Made by a program: the position numbers and the translations under genes | Source: Oceanospirillum beijerinckii DSM 7166 | Lineage (GTDB): Bacteria; Pseudomonadota; Gammaproteobacteria; Pseudomonadales; Halomonadaceae | DNA: 64,000 nt | Assembly (NCBI RefSeq): GCF_000422425.1 | Contig: NZ_AULT01000038.1 | Coordinates: 1 to 64,000, forward strand | Direction: 5' to 3' | Shown: in pieces, positions 1-7,978 of the stretch | Numbering within the stretch: position 1 is the stretch's first letter | Layout: each line of letters begins with the position of its first letter | Notes under the pieces: generated by a model | Database searches by the model: none | The model's input: only the letters and a program-made list of their open reading frames with translations | What the model was told of the DNA's origin: nothing

Positions 1-228
1 GCCCTCTGTCACGCAGCGTTCCCGGATTTGCTCAATAGTACGCCGGCTATATCTCACTCTTTCGGCAGCGTCACGATCAGTAAGAGAAGGGCCATGCTCA
101 CCTTCGTCAACCAGCAGTAAGACTTCTGCATGACGTCGACGATAAGCCGCTACACGGCCTCGTGTAACCAGATCAATTAAGTGATTACGTTCTTCTTCAG
201 TCAACTTCACTACATAACGCTTTTTCAT
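1..228 (-). CDS. IS630-family transposase, N-terminal part (runs off the window)
   Basis: The complement of the first 228 bases reads as 76 residues from an ATG at 228, beginning MKKRYVVKLTEEERNHL and continuing through a region with conserved Arg, Ala and Leu spacing and a TDRDAAERV...SRRTIEQIRER segment. That is the usual N-terminal helix-turn-helix of IS630/Tc1-mariner-like transposases, which bind the element's ends. The reading frame is open to the window edge, so the DDE catalytic domain would lie outside to the left and I cannot say whether the element is intact. The IS end should lie between about 229 and 310, but I could not fix the inverted repeat or the TA duplication. Family assignment is by recognition of sequence style, not a search. 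Confidence 0.75.
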   Translation of the reverse strand, partial: MKKRYVVKLTEEERNHLIDLVTRGRVAAYRRRHAEVLLLVDEGEHGPSLTDRDAAERVRYSRRTIEQIRERCVTEG

Positions 229-400
229 TCAGATTGCCCTCAACTGGTCAGGTGACTTCCACCTTTTGAGAACAAGTCTAGCACTCTATGTTTTCATGAT
301 GACTGACTACTAGGGCTCGGAATAATGGATACCGAGAATACGGTCGCGGCAAAAATAAGTAAAAAGCTCAGTGACATACAGGTTCTTCTGGAGTTTTAAG

Positions 401-970
401 CTAGTTGTATTTACCGCGAAACGGCTGATAGAAGGCTTGAATCTCTTGCAGATCTTTAGGGTAATCCCCTGAGGTTTGGTAAAGAGGACCAATGCCACCA
501 CGTTTCTGTTGGTAATCGATATAGGCCAGCACAATGGGAACATTGGCACCATTGGCCATATGATAAAAACCACTTTTCCACTCTTGAACCTGAGAGCGGG
601 TTCCCTCCGGAGCCATCATAATCAGCAGATTGTCATGCTGATCAAATAACTGAACGATACTATCAACCATATTCGTGGAGCGGGATCTTTCTACCGGGAT
701 ACCCCCCATCCAGCGCATTAGAGGCCCAAAGGGAAACTTAAAAATGGTCTTTTTGCCCAACCAGTAAACAGGCAGACGCAGCTTAAATGCCATCATTAAA
801 CTGAATGGCATATCCCAGTTTGTAGTATGAGGTGCGGCAATCAGCACGGCTTTTTTAACATCAGTAGAAAGTTGACCTTCAACCTTCCAGCCAGTGAGTT
901 TTAGCACCACGGTAGAAAAGAGACAAAGAAGGTCGCTAATTACTGGTGTATTAAACATGGTTCGACGCAT
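401..970 (-). CDS. Lysophospholipid acyltransferase family protein (PlsC-like)
   Basis: A 189-residue protein of the glycerolipid acyltransferase superfamily, which moves acyl groups onto lysophospholipids or related acceptors at the inner membrane. The block-I motif appears as APHTTNWD (the HX4D catalytic pair), and the block-III motif as PEGTR. An N-terminal hydrophobic stretch (VISDLLCLFSTVVLKL) would associate with the membrane. It is shorter than PlsC (about 240 aa) and resembles the compact 1-acylglycerol-3-phosphate acyltransferase-like proteins common in marine bacteria. The frame extends to an upstream ATG at 1012. I prefer the ATG at 970 (MRRTMFNTP) because related proteins begin this way, though neither start has a strong Shine-Dalgarno. 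The gene stands alone and the substrate is unknown. Confidence 0.8.
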   Translation of the reverse strand: MRRTMFNTPVISDLLCLFSTVVLKLTGWKVEGQLSTDVKKAVLIAAPHTTNWDMPFSLMMAFKLRLPVYWLGKKTIFKFPFGPLMRWMGGIPVERSRSTNMVDSIVQLFDQHDNLLIMMAPEGTRSQVQEWKSGFYHMANGANVPIVLAYIDYQQKRGGIGPLYQTSGDYPKDLQEIQAFYQPFRGKYN

Positions 971-1034
971 TGAAATTATAAACTCTAGTGAAAACAGTCC
1001 GGTATTGTACATAAAGTCTAGCTCAACCGGTATT

Positions 1035-1129
1035 AAGCGCTACAAAGGGTGTATTGTTTAAAACGGAAAACCTGATTAGCATGCTAGGTTATTACGTTGA
1101 ATATCCAACAAAATCAGTTTGTAGCGCTT
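1035..1129. repeat. 12-bp perfect inverted repeat enclosing about 71 bp upstream of ercA
   Basis: AAGCGCTACAAA at 1035-1046 is the exact reverse complement of TTTGTAGCGCTT at 1118-1129. Inside lies a second weaker dyad (AACCT ... AGGTT around AGCATGCT). This could be a paired regulator-binding site for the divergent acyltransferase and ercA genes, or the ends of a very small mobile element. No target duplication is evident. Confidence 0.5.
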
Positions 1130-1137
1130 TTGTTACA
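1119..1137 (+). promoter_or_regulatory. Candidate regulatory motif shared with the qhpA upstream region
   Basis: TTGTAGCGCTTTTGTTACA at 1119-1137 differs by a single base insertion from the 18-base motif at 49628-49645 upstream of qhpA. It sits about 110 bp before the ercA start. The motif contains its own TTGTA/TACAA dyad. It is presumed to be an activator or repressor site; the protein that binds it is unknown. Confidence 0.45.
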
Positions 1138-1248
1138 ACGCTTGGGGCTTAAGCTGGCTTCAGGTACACTCGGTGCCTGTCTGACCGGACCATATACAAT
1201 AACAATGATAATACGCGGCTAAGCACAGGGCTGTGTTGAGTGGTAACC

Positions 1249-2412
1249 ATGAGCAACGATATCACTAACTTACGTAAGTTCGTTTCGCCAGAGATCATCT
1301 TTGGAGCGGGTGCGAGAAAATCTGTCGGTAATTACGCTAAAACCTTCGGTGCCAAGAAGGTATTTCTGGTTTCTGATCCTGGGGTTGTCGAAGCTGGATG
1401 GTTAGCAGATATTGCCGGTTGTCTGGAAGAAGAAGGTATTGAATATGTAACCTTTACTCAGGTCTCGCCTAACCCCCGTTCCGAAGAAGTGATGTTGGGC
1501 GCGCAGCTGTATCAGGAGCATCAATGTAACGTTATTGTCGCTGTGGGTGGCGGTAGCCCTATGGATTGCGCCAAGGGTGTGGGCATTGTCTCCGCCAATG
1601 GCAAAAATATTCTCGATTATGAAGGCATCGATACGATCGATCTGCCGATTCCTCCCCTGATTTTTATTCCTACCACTGCGGGTACTTCGGCTGATGTCTC
1701 TCAATTTGCCATTATTTCCGATCAAGTGGATAAGGTAAAAATCTCCATTGTCAGTAAGGCGGTTGTGCCGGATGTAGCGCTGATCGATCCTGAAACGACA
1801 TTAACTATGGACCCTTTTCTATCCGCTTGTACTGGTGTGGACGCCTTGGTACATGCAGTAGAAGCCTTTGTTTCAACCGGGGCTGGCCCATTGACAGACA
1901 TGCATGCTTTAGACGGCATGCGACTGATTAATGAAAACCTGGTGGCGCTTGTAGCCAATCCTGCGGATCTGCAACTGAGAGAGCAGGTGATGCTGGGTTC
2001 TATGAAGGCAGGTTTAGCTTTCTCTAATGCAATTCTGGGTGCGGTACATGCTATGTCCCATAGCCTGGGGGGGTATCTGGATCTGCCCCATGGCCTGTGT
2101 AATGCCATGTTGTTGGAGCATGTGATCAACTTTAATTACCGCGATGCAGAAGATCGCTTTAAGGTCGTGGCTCAAACCTTGGGCATTGATATCCGCGGAA
2201 TGACCAGTAATCAGGTCAGGGAACGCTTGATTCGTCAGGTTATCGATTTAAAACAGCAAGTGGGCCTGAGTCAGAAACTTGCGGCCAGCGGTGTGAGTAT
2301 GACAGATATTCCGATGTTGTCGGAGCATGCCATCTCTGACCCTTGCATTTTGACCAACCCCAGACGCTCCAGTAAACGCGATGTAGAAGTGGTGTATGAA
2401 GAAGCACTCTGA
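1249..2412 (+). CDS. ercA: Iron-containing alcohol dehydrogenase, ErcA-like
   Basis: A 387-residue group III iron-type alcohol dehydrogenase. The NAD-binding GGGSPMDCAKG motif lies near residue 100. Metal-binding residues are visible in VDALVHAVEAF (Asp and His), HAMSHSLGG and PHGLCNAML. It is closest in character to ErcA of Pseudomonas, a Fe-ADH homologue implicated in control of quinoprotein alcohol oxidation rather than bulk catabolism. The link to a downstream hybrid histidine kinase, overlapping by 17 bp, supports ErcA over an ordinary ethanol dehydrogenase. The frame opens at a GTG at 1240; the ATG at 1249 (MSNDITNLRKF) matches the usual family start. The upstream region shares a motif with the amine dehydrogenase promoter region at 49.6 kb. 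Confidence 0.8.
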   Translation: MSNDITNLRKFVSPEIIFGAGARKSVGNYAKTFGAKKVFLVSDPGVVEAGWLADIAGCLEEEGIEYVTFTQVSPNPRSEEVMLGAQLYQEHQCNVIVAVGGGSPMDCAKGVGIVSANGKNILDYEGIDTIDLPIPPLIFIPTTAGTSADVSQFAIISDQVDKVKISIVSKAVVPDVALIDPETTLTMDPFLSACTGVDALVHAVEAFVSTGAGPLTDMHALDGMRLINENLVALVANPADLQLREQVMLGSMKAGLAFSNAILGAVHAMSHSLGGYLDLPHGLCNAMLLEHVINFNYRDAEDRFKVVAQTLGIDIRGMTSNQVRERLIRQVIDLKQQVGLSQKLAASGVSMTDIPMLSEHAISDPCILTNPRRSSKRDVEVVYEEAL

Positions 2413-3784
2413 TCATACTCAGGGCTCAGGTGATACGGTTGCCAGCCTGATTGGTTTGGGTCATCAGTCCGCACGGAAAAGTTATTACCCTGAACTCAGT
2501 GCCAAATTGGATGAGTTGGAAGAGGAACGCACCCGTTATAAAAAGCTCAACGAGGAGTTGGAGCAAAGAGTGGCTGAGCGGACCTCTGAACTGGTCATGC
2601 TGAATGAACAGCTGCGTCAGGAAATTTCAGAAAGGGAACAAATTGAGCAGCAGCTGAAATTAGCTAAGGAAGCGGCAGAAGAAGCCAACCGTAATAAAGA
2701 TAAATACTTTGCTGCAGCAAGCCACGATCTATTGCAGCCGATGAATGCCGCACGCTTACTGGTATCAGCGTTAAGAGAACGAGCATTGGATCGCGATGAT
2801 GCCCATCTGGTTGAGCGTGTCCATCTGGCATTGGAAAATGCCGAAGATCTGATTACCGATCTACTGGATATCTCCAAACTGGATCAAAAAGCCGTAAAAC
2901 CCGATATCAGTGAGTTCAATCTGCAGCAGCTATTGAATTCTATGGTGGGTGAATTTCAGCCGGTTGCTCATAGCAAAGGGCTGCAACTTAAAGCGGTGCC
3001 CAGCTCACTCTCTGTTCGCAGTGATTCCCGTCTGTTGATGCGGATTATTCGCAACCTGATCAGTAATGCAATTCGTTATACGCAGGATGGCCGGGTGCTC
3101 ATTGGTTGTCGTCGTCGGGGGGATGTTGTCAGTATCCAGATCTGGGATACCGGTGATGGTATTCCTGTGGACCAGCAGGAATATATTTTTAAAGAGTTTC
3201 GTCAAATGGCCAGGCATAAGGGTAAAAATCGCCAGGGGCTTGGATTGGGTTTGGCGATTGTTGAGCGTATATCCCGCATGTTGGAGCATCCTGTTCTATT
3301 ACGCTCTGTTGAAGGACAGGGTTCTGTGTTCTCAGTTCAGGTGCCTTTGGCTGAACAAGTAGCTCCGCTTCGACCCAGTGTGACCTATTTTGTACCAACT
3401 CCTGATCGGTTGCAGGGATTGACTATTCTGGTGATTGATAATGAAGAGAGCATTCTGGTCAGTATGGATGCGCTGTTATCCCAGTGGGGGTGTCAGGTGA
3501 TTACTGCAGCCAGTGAAGAGGAAGCGCGTGAGTTATGTCTGGATGAAGAGTGGGTGCCTGATGCGATTTTGGCTGATTTCCACTTGCATGACGATCAATT
3601 GGGCACGGATGCTGTTCAGAGTTTGCGGAAAACTTTTGGCAGCGATATTCCTGCCGTTATTCTAACAGCGGATCGCAGCAGTGAGTGTCGTCATCTGTTT
3701 AGTCAATTGAGTCTGCCTGTGCTCAATAAACCTGTTAAGCCAGGCAAGTTAAGAGCACTGTTGACGCATCTTTTGGAAGATTAA
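2396..3784 (+). CDS. Hybrid histidine kinase with C-terminal receiver (NahK/ErcS'-like)
   Basis: A 462-residue cytoplasmic hybrid kinase with no membrane segments. An N-terminal coiled coil (about residues 30-95, with VAERTSELVMLNEQL) precedes a HisKA domain whose phosphorylatable His110 lies in AASHDLLQPMNAARLL. The HATPase domain has an N box (NLISNAIRYT), DTGDGI and GLGLGLAI motifs. The C-terminal receiver starts at ILVIDNEES and has its phospho-Asp at about 394 (ILADFHL). The architecture matches the C-terminal half of Pseudomonas NahK/ErcS', but it lacks a PAS sensor, so the coiled coil or a partner such as ErcA would provide input. It is translationally coupled to ercA through a 17-bp overlap. 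No output regulator is adjacent, so it probably feeds a phosphorelay elsewhere. Confidence 0.85.
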   Translation: MKKHSDHTQGSGDTVASLIGLGHQSARKSYYPELSAKLDELEEERTRYKKLNEELEQRVAERTSELVMLNEQLRQEISEREQIEQQLKLAKEAAEEANRNKDKYFAAASHDLLQPMNAARLLVSALRERALDRDDAHLVERVHLALENAEDLITDLLDISKLDQKAVKPDISEFNLQQLLNSMVGEFQPVAHSKGLQLKAVPSSLSVRSDSRLLMRIIRNLISNAIRYTQDGRVLIGCRRRGDVVSIQIWDTGDGIPVDQQEYIFKEFRQMARHKGKNRQGLGLGLAIVERISRMLEHPVLLRSVEGQGSVFSVQVPLAEQVAPLRPSVTYFVPTPDRLQGLTILVIDNEESILVSMDALLSQWGCQVITAASEEEARELCLDEEWVPDAILADFHLHDDQLGTDAVQSLRKTFGSDIPAVILTADRSSECRHLFSQLSLPVLNKPVKPGKLRALLTHLLED

Positions 3785-3797
3785 GTGGTGTTGGAAT

Positions 3798-3831
3798 GCT
3801 AAAGCTGGTTATTACCGCTCCCAGCTTTAGC
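3798..3831 (+). terminator. Hairpin after the ercA-kinase operon
   Basis: GCTAAAGCTGG at 3798-3808 pairs perfectly with CCAGCTTTAGC at 3821-3831 across a 12-base loop, 13 bp after the kinase stop codon. No T-run follows, so it may be a weak terminator or an mRNA-stabilising hairpin. Confidence 0.5.
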
Positions 3832-3944
3832 GGATGATGATCGTAGCTGATTGAAAAGCCAATCAATGCTCAGAGAATGATGATCTTTAAGACATGTCTT
3901 CGAGGACTGGTTGGTTAAACCGCCTCTTGTTAACAGCATTCTCG

Positions 3945-4301
3945 TTAAAGGCACTCTCTTTTGTAAAGCCCATCCATATAATGGATAACCTGATTCAGGG
4001 CTTTTTGAAATTGATTAACGTTGAGGCTGTTATAGGCTTGGCTAAGATCGCTTACAGCATGGGTTAAACGAGGTGTATTTTCAGCCTCGGCGACCAAGAC
4101 CATTGCATCTACCACTTCACCCAGCGCTTTATCCAAGTCATCCCCGTGTTCGATTTCGCCAATCAGCTTAAAGGCTTCAGCAACGGTATTTAAATTGCTA
4201 CTCATACCTGCCAGGCCGCTACACTCCTCTTTAATGGCGGCGGTAGCATTTATGCTGGTGCTGAAGAGCAGTGCTGCCAGTACATAGCGAATTCTTTTCA
4301 T
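3945..4301 (-). CDS. Small secreted hypothetical protein
   Basis: A 118-residue protein I do not recognise. It has a clear Sec signal peptide (MKRIRYVLAALLFSTSINATA, cleavage likely after ATA near residue 22). The mature part is about 96 residues, mostly helical in composition and acidic, with two cysteines (in EECSGL near the N-terminus and CL at the C-terminus) that could form one disulfide in the periplasm. It is convergent with the hybrid kinase gene and stands alone. The pattern of heptad-like hydrophobics (LNTVAEAFKLIGEI, LDKALGEVVDAMVLV) suggests a small helical bundle. No function can be assigned. Confidence 0.65.
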   Translation of the reverse strand: MKRIRYVLAALLFSTSINATAAIKEECSGLAGMSSNLNTVAEAFKLIGEIEHGDDLDKALGEVVDAMVLVAEAENTPRLTHAVSDLSQAYNSLNVNQFQKALNQVIHYMDGLYKRECL

Positions 4302-4854
4302 TTGGTACGATTCCTTGTGTTTAACTCTTTGAGCTAAATGTTTTTATCACTGAACGTAAGCAAATGCTACCCATCTGGAATTATCAATGGTCTCGCTCAA
4401 ACAGTTCTCCGCAGTATAGAGGGACTGAAATATTGTAGATGGGACTCTGATGAGCATCACATTTTCTTTGCTCAAAGAGCAATTAACCCTTTTTTTGTAG
4501 TGCTTTATTTTTCTTATTTCTCACATTTTCCTAATACTTTTTCCTGTTTTCTCTGCTGCAAAAGTATGAATTATTGAAAATCTCGCAGGTGCAAAAGAAG
4601 CATTTACTTTTCTGTCACTTTCGACGAAAGTGTATACAGTCAAAAAGGTAAGACCTTTTTTGCCTGATCCCATAAATGGCTCTGTAGTCAGTAAGTTTCG
4701 GGAATACTGCAATCGGTAGTATTGGCGTATTACGGCTTTAGGGGTTGATGCTATGGGACTGACTGTTGCCTGCAGGTTGCGGTACCTTGCAACTCACTCT
4801 TAAAGAAGCTGAGTGAAGCGGTCAGCCCCATATCATTAAGAAGGTAATCAGGCG
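4302..4854. other. 550-bp non-coding region upstream of ndh
   Basis: There is no convincing gene. Two hairpins stand out. CACTTTC (4616-4622) pairs with GAAAGTG (4626-4632) over a three-base loop. AAAAAGGT (4642-4649) pairs with ACCTTTTT (4653-4660), resembling a bidirectional rho-independent terminator. The ndh promoter should lie between about 4690 and 4850, but I cannot place it with confidence. Confidence 0.5.
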
Positions 4855-6144
4855 ATGGAAAATATACTAATCATAGGGGGCGGCGCAGGCGGTCTTGAGT
4901 TAGCAACACAACTGGGCCATAAATATGGCCGCAAAAATAAGGCTAAGATCACCCTGGTAGATCGTAACCGGACACATATCTGGAAGCCTTTACTGCACGA
5001 AGTGGCGACCGGTTCTCTGGATACCAGTACCGATGGTGTGGTGTATCACGCCCATGCCGCGAAACATTACTACAACTTCCAACTGGGTGAGTTTTGTCAG
5101 CTGGACACGGAAGCAAAAACCGTTACTCTGGCACCCTCCTTTGATAGTGAAGGTGAACAGGTCTTGCCTGAACGCCAGCTAAGCTATGATAAATTGGTGC
5201 TGGCCATTGGCAGTGTCAGTAATGACTTTGGTACGCCTGGAGTGGCAGAGCACTGCTATTTTCTCGATTCCCACCAGCAGGCGGAGCGTTTTCATCATGG
5301 TTTGCTGAATAACTTTATCCGCATTAACCAGAAAGATGAATCGGAGGAGCTGCATATCGCCATCGTGGGTGGTGGAGCGACCGGTGTTGAGCTTTCGGCT
5401 GAGCTATATCATGTGGCGGATTTGTTGAAATCCTATGGTATGCCCAATATGACGGCTAATCAGCTGAAAATCAGTTTGATTGAGGCGGGCCCGCGTATTC
5501 TACCCGCATTACCTGATCGTATTTCCTTTTCCGCCAGAAAAGAACTGGTGCGTTTGGGCGTCGAAGTCAAAGAGTCTGTGCGGGTGGCTTCGGCCTCAAA
5601 AGAAGGCTTTATCACGGCCGATGATGAGCTGATCCAGGCCGATATGATGATCTGGGCGGCCGGTGTTAAAGCGCCAGATTTTGTATCTCGTTTGGGCGTA
5701 TTTGAGACCAATCGTAATAACCAGATTATTGTGGAGCCTAGTTTACAGGCGAAAGGCCATTCCGATATCTGGGTGATTGGTGACTGCTGTGCCTGTGAGC
5801 AGGCGGACGGCAGTTGGGTGCCGCCTCGAGCGCAGTCCGCCCACCAGATGGCAGAGCAGGTGAAAGAGAATCTGGCTCGTTTGCTAAAAGGCGAGCAACC
5901 TAAACCTTATATCTATAAGGATCACGGTTCACTGGTTAACCTGAGTCGCTACAGTACTGTGGGGAGCCTGATGGGTAACCTGACCTCAAACAGTATGTTT
6001 ATTGAAGGTCGTATTGCCCGCGCTGTCTATATCTCCTTGTACCGGATGCACCAGGTAGCGATTCATGGCTGGCCAAAGGCGATGATGGTGATTGTGGCCG
6101 AGAAGCTGGGTAAGGTCGTGCGACCTAAGATGAAACTGCATTGA
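4855..6144 (+). CDS. ndh: Type II NADH:quinone oxidoreductase (NDH-2)
   Basis: A 429-residue flavoprotein that oxidises NADH and reduces ubiquinone without pumping protons, acting as a peripheral inner-membrane enzyme. The FAD-binding Rossmann motif IIGGGAGGLELATQLG opens the protein. A second nucleotide-binding motif, IVGGGATGVELSAEL, lies near residue 170 and serves NADH. The family signatures MIWAAGVKAP and VIGDC (near 305), followed by a PPRAQSAHQMA segment, are present. The C-terminal region (about 380-429) has the amphipathic membrane-attachment character of NDH-2. Length matches Escherichia coli Ndh (434). It is preceded by AAGAAGGTAATCAGGCG with a plausible ribosome-binding AAGG. It is a single gene with REP-like hairpins immediately downstream. 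Confidence 0.92.
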   Translation: MENILIIGGGAGGLELATQLGHKYGRKNKAKITLVDRNRTHIWKPLLHEVATGSLDTSTDGVVYHAHAAKHYYNFQLGEFCQLDTEAKTVTLAPSFDSEGEQVLPERQLSYDKLVLAIGSVSNDFGTPGVAEHCYFLDSHQQAERFHHGLLNNFIRINQKDESEELHIAIVGGGATGVELSAELYHVADLLKSYGMPNMTANQLKISLIEAGPRILPALPDRISFSARKELVRLGVEVKESVRVASASKEGFITADDELIQADMMIWAAGVKAPDFVSRLGVFETNRNNQIIVEPSLQAKGHSDIWVIGDCCACEQADGSWVPPRAQSAHQMAEQVKENLARLLKGEQPKPYIYKDHGSLVNLSRYSTVGSLMGNLTSNSMFIEGRIARAVYISLYRMHQVAIHGWPKAMMVIVAEKLGKVVRPKMKLH

Positions 6145-6189
6145 TCTCATTGGGTTATACGGTTCCCGATAAGTTTATTGATATCCGAG

Positions 6190-6272
6190 GCTGGATAAGC
6201 GAAGCGCCATCCGACATCTATAACGATATCAGGTTATTTGTCGGAAGGTGCCTTGCGGCTTTTCCAACCGTG
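6190..6272. repeat. Pair of REP-like palindromic units downstream of ndh
   Basis: Two imperfect hairpins occur about 30 bp apart. One is centred on GGCTGGATAAGCGAAGCG followed by CATCCGAC (about 6190-6217). The other is GTCGGAAGGTGCC facing GGCTTTTCCAAC (about 6241-6270). GC-rich stem tips, the downstream position and the paired arrangement resemble the REP/BIME elements of other gammaproteobacteria. Whether the unit recurs in this genome cannot be checked here. Confidence 0.4.
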
Positions 6273-6310
6273 TATCTACCCTGATACCCGGAAATATATC
6301 GGGAGCGGTA

Positions 6311-6583
6311 TTAACTCGCCGCAAACTGCTGAACCCGCCAACAACTTGCGGTTATGACACAACACATCATAACCGCCCCAACGCTTAGGCTGTAAAGCAC
6401 GGAACAGACCGATTCTGCCATCTCTTTTACCGATTTTGTCGGCACAATACCCTCTTCATAGGTTGGGCGCGCCCGCTCCAGCAAACGTGGTGACAGCGCT
6501 TTCACAGCGTTCACCAGAGCGACCGCTTTCGGTGTCATATATTCTTCAGTGGCTACATCCTGGACTAAATTTTCTGTCAGCAC
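6311..6583 (-). CDS. Possible small membrane protein, unknown
   Basis: A 90-residue frame with protein-like composition. It has a charged, helical N-terminal half (VNAVKALSPRLLERARPTYEEG) and one C-terminal hydrophobic segment (VCSVLYSLSVGAVMMCCVITASC) that could cross the membrane. The first start is a GTG with GGAG only one base away, which is too close. An internal ATG at 6538 (MTPKAVALVN) is an alternative. It is divergent from the iron-transport operon across 216 bp. I do not recognise a family, and it may be a spurious frame, although its composition is better than that of the neighbouring antisense frames. Confidence 0.4.
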   Translation of the reverse strand: MLTENLVQDVATEEYMTPKAVALVNAVKALSPRLLERARPTYEEGIVPTKSVKEMAESVCSVLYSLSVGAVMMCCVITASCWRVQQFAAS

Positions 6584-6763
6584 ACTCCTAGCACTAGTCT
6601 CCTCAGTTCTTGTGTCACTGACTTAAATTTTCTCTAACCCGCTTTGGCCTGTTGGCTGGGGATTAAGCTCTGACATTAAAACACCTTTAAAAGTCCGGTC
6701 AGGCTTATTAGTCCTCAAGTAGTTAGGATATTTTTGTTAATCAATTGCAGGCGCAAATAAAAA

Positions 6764-6778
6764 CGATTAGCATTAATA
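6764..6778. promoter_or_regulatory. Weak candidate Fur box upstream of the iron-transport operon
   Basis: CGATTAGCATTAATA matches the 7-1-7 Fur consensus TGATAATNATTATCA at 9 of 14 informative positions and lies about 20 bp before the first gene of a Fec-type operon. Iron repression through Fur is expected for such operons; the site itself is only suggestive. Confidence 0.35.
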
Positions 6779-6799
6779 GCTTGTAATAAGGAGCTCTTA

Positions 6800-7978
6800 A
6801 TGGGGATTTATCTGGATCTTTGCAGAGGTAACCTGCTCAGAAATATGCACCCACAGATTCAAGGCATATCTGCTTTATCTTTTTTGACCACGATTTTATC
6901 TGTCGCAAGGACTTTTAGCGTATCAATGTTGCTGATGTTTGCGTCAGTTGTGGTCGTATTCTTTATTAGCTCACCGGCAGTGGCTCAGCAGTCAACGACA
7001 TCTGCTTTAGAGCAGATTCAATCAGTGGGGCAGGGCTTACAGCAGGAACGTAGAGTGCCAGATAAAGGCGATGGGCTGGTGATTCAGGGCACGCCCAGAC
7101 GAGTGGTGGTACTGGAATATTCTTTTCTTGATGCGGTGGTGCTGGCGGGCATTACTCCAGTGGGTATTGCTGATGATCAAAAACCTCAGCGTATCCTGTC
7201 GCAACTGAAGCAGCAGATGGGTGATTATCAGTCCGTTGGCCTGCGTGGGCAGCCCAATCTTGAGACCATTGCCAGTCTGAAACCGGATCTGATTATTGCT
7301 GACCAGCGGCGTCATAGTGGTATCTACCGGGAGTTACAGGGGATTGCTCCAACGCTGTTATTACTGAGCTATGGTGCGGAATATAACGATCTTTTAAATG
7401 ATGCTGTCTTGATCGGTCAGGCGCTGGGCAAACAATCCTATGTTGAGCAGCGTTTACAGCAGCATGAAACGGCGATGGATCGTTTTCGTGTCCAATTAAA
7501 GAGTGCTCAGTTAGAAAATGCTCAATTAAAAAGTACACAAGGGCAACAGGCGCAAGCTGAACGCTTTTTATTTGCTACCGCCAGTGAACGGGGTGTCGCG
7601 GTACATGCCAGTAAAGCCTTTGCCACCGGCGTTATACATCGCTTAGGGCTGCAGACGGCGATTCCTCAAGGGGATAACAGTGCCTATATGCGTGTCAGCT
7701 TTGAGCAGATGGCAGGTATGAACCCTGATTGGTTGTTGGTGGGTGATTACAACCGTGCGCAAGGTGGGGCTGAGGCTCTGAAACGTTGGCAGGCTCATCC
7801 ATTATGGCCGATGTTAAATATGGTCAAAAAGCAGCAGCTGAAGCTGGTGGACCCAAAGGTTTGGTCGCTCAGTCGCGGTATTTTTGCCGCCGAGCAGATT
7901 GCAGAGGATCTCATTAAACTGGTTTCTGCTTCTCCGCTGGTTTCATTTGCACCTGTAGAGGGTGTGCAACAGCCATGA
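6800..7978 (+). CDS. Periplasmic iron-siderophore/ferric citrate-type binding protein
   Basis: A 392-residue solute-binding protein of the cluster 8 (FecB/FhuD/BtuF) family, which delivers ferric chelates to a FecCD-type permease. The lobes begin with RRVVVLEYSFLDAVVLAGITPVGIADD, typical of FecB-like proteins. A LETIASLKPDLIIADQRR segment and the inter-lobe helix follow. The N-terminal region before the predicted cleavage (PAVA, about residue 62) is unusually long, with an extra roughly 40 residues ahead of the hydrophobic core at 43-58. The ATG at 6800 has a strong AAGGAG at 6788-6793, so I kept it; Met43 is the alternative. The stop overlaps the next gene by ATGA. No TonB-dependent receptor is nearby, so the ligand is unknown. 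Confidence 0.85.
   Translation: MGIYLDLCRGNLLRNMHPQIQGISALSFLTTILSVARTFSVSMLLMFASVVVVFFISSPAVAQQSTTSALEQIQSVGQGLQQERRVPDKGDGLVIQGTPRRVVVLEYSFLDAVVLAGITPVGIADDQKPQRILSQLKQQMGDYQSVGLRGQPNLETIASLKPDLIIADQRRHSGIYRELQGIAPTLLLLSYGAEYNDLLNDAVLIGQALGKQSYVEQRLQQHETAMDRFRVQLKSAQLENAQLKSTQGQQAQAERFLFATASERGVAVHASKAFATGVIHRLGLQTAIPQGDNSAYMRVSFEQMAGMNPDWLLVGDYNRAQGGAEALKRWQAHPLWPMLNMVKKQQLKLVDPKVWSLSRGIFAAEQIAEDLIKLVSASPLVSFAPVEGVQQP

Noticed and set aside
4338-4577. 79-codon frame beginning MFLSLNVSKCY
   Set aside because: No ribosome site, improbable composition, and location in an AT-rich hairpin-containing gap.
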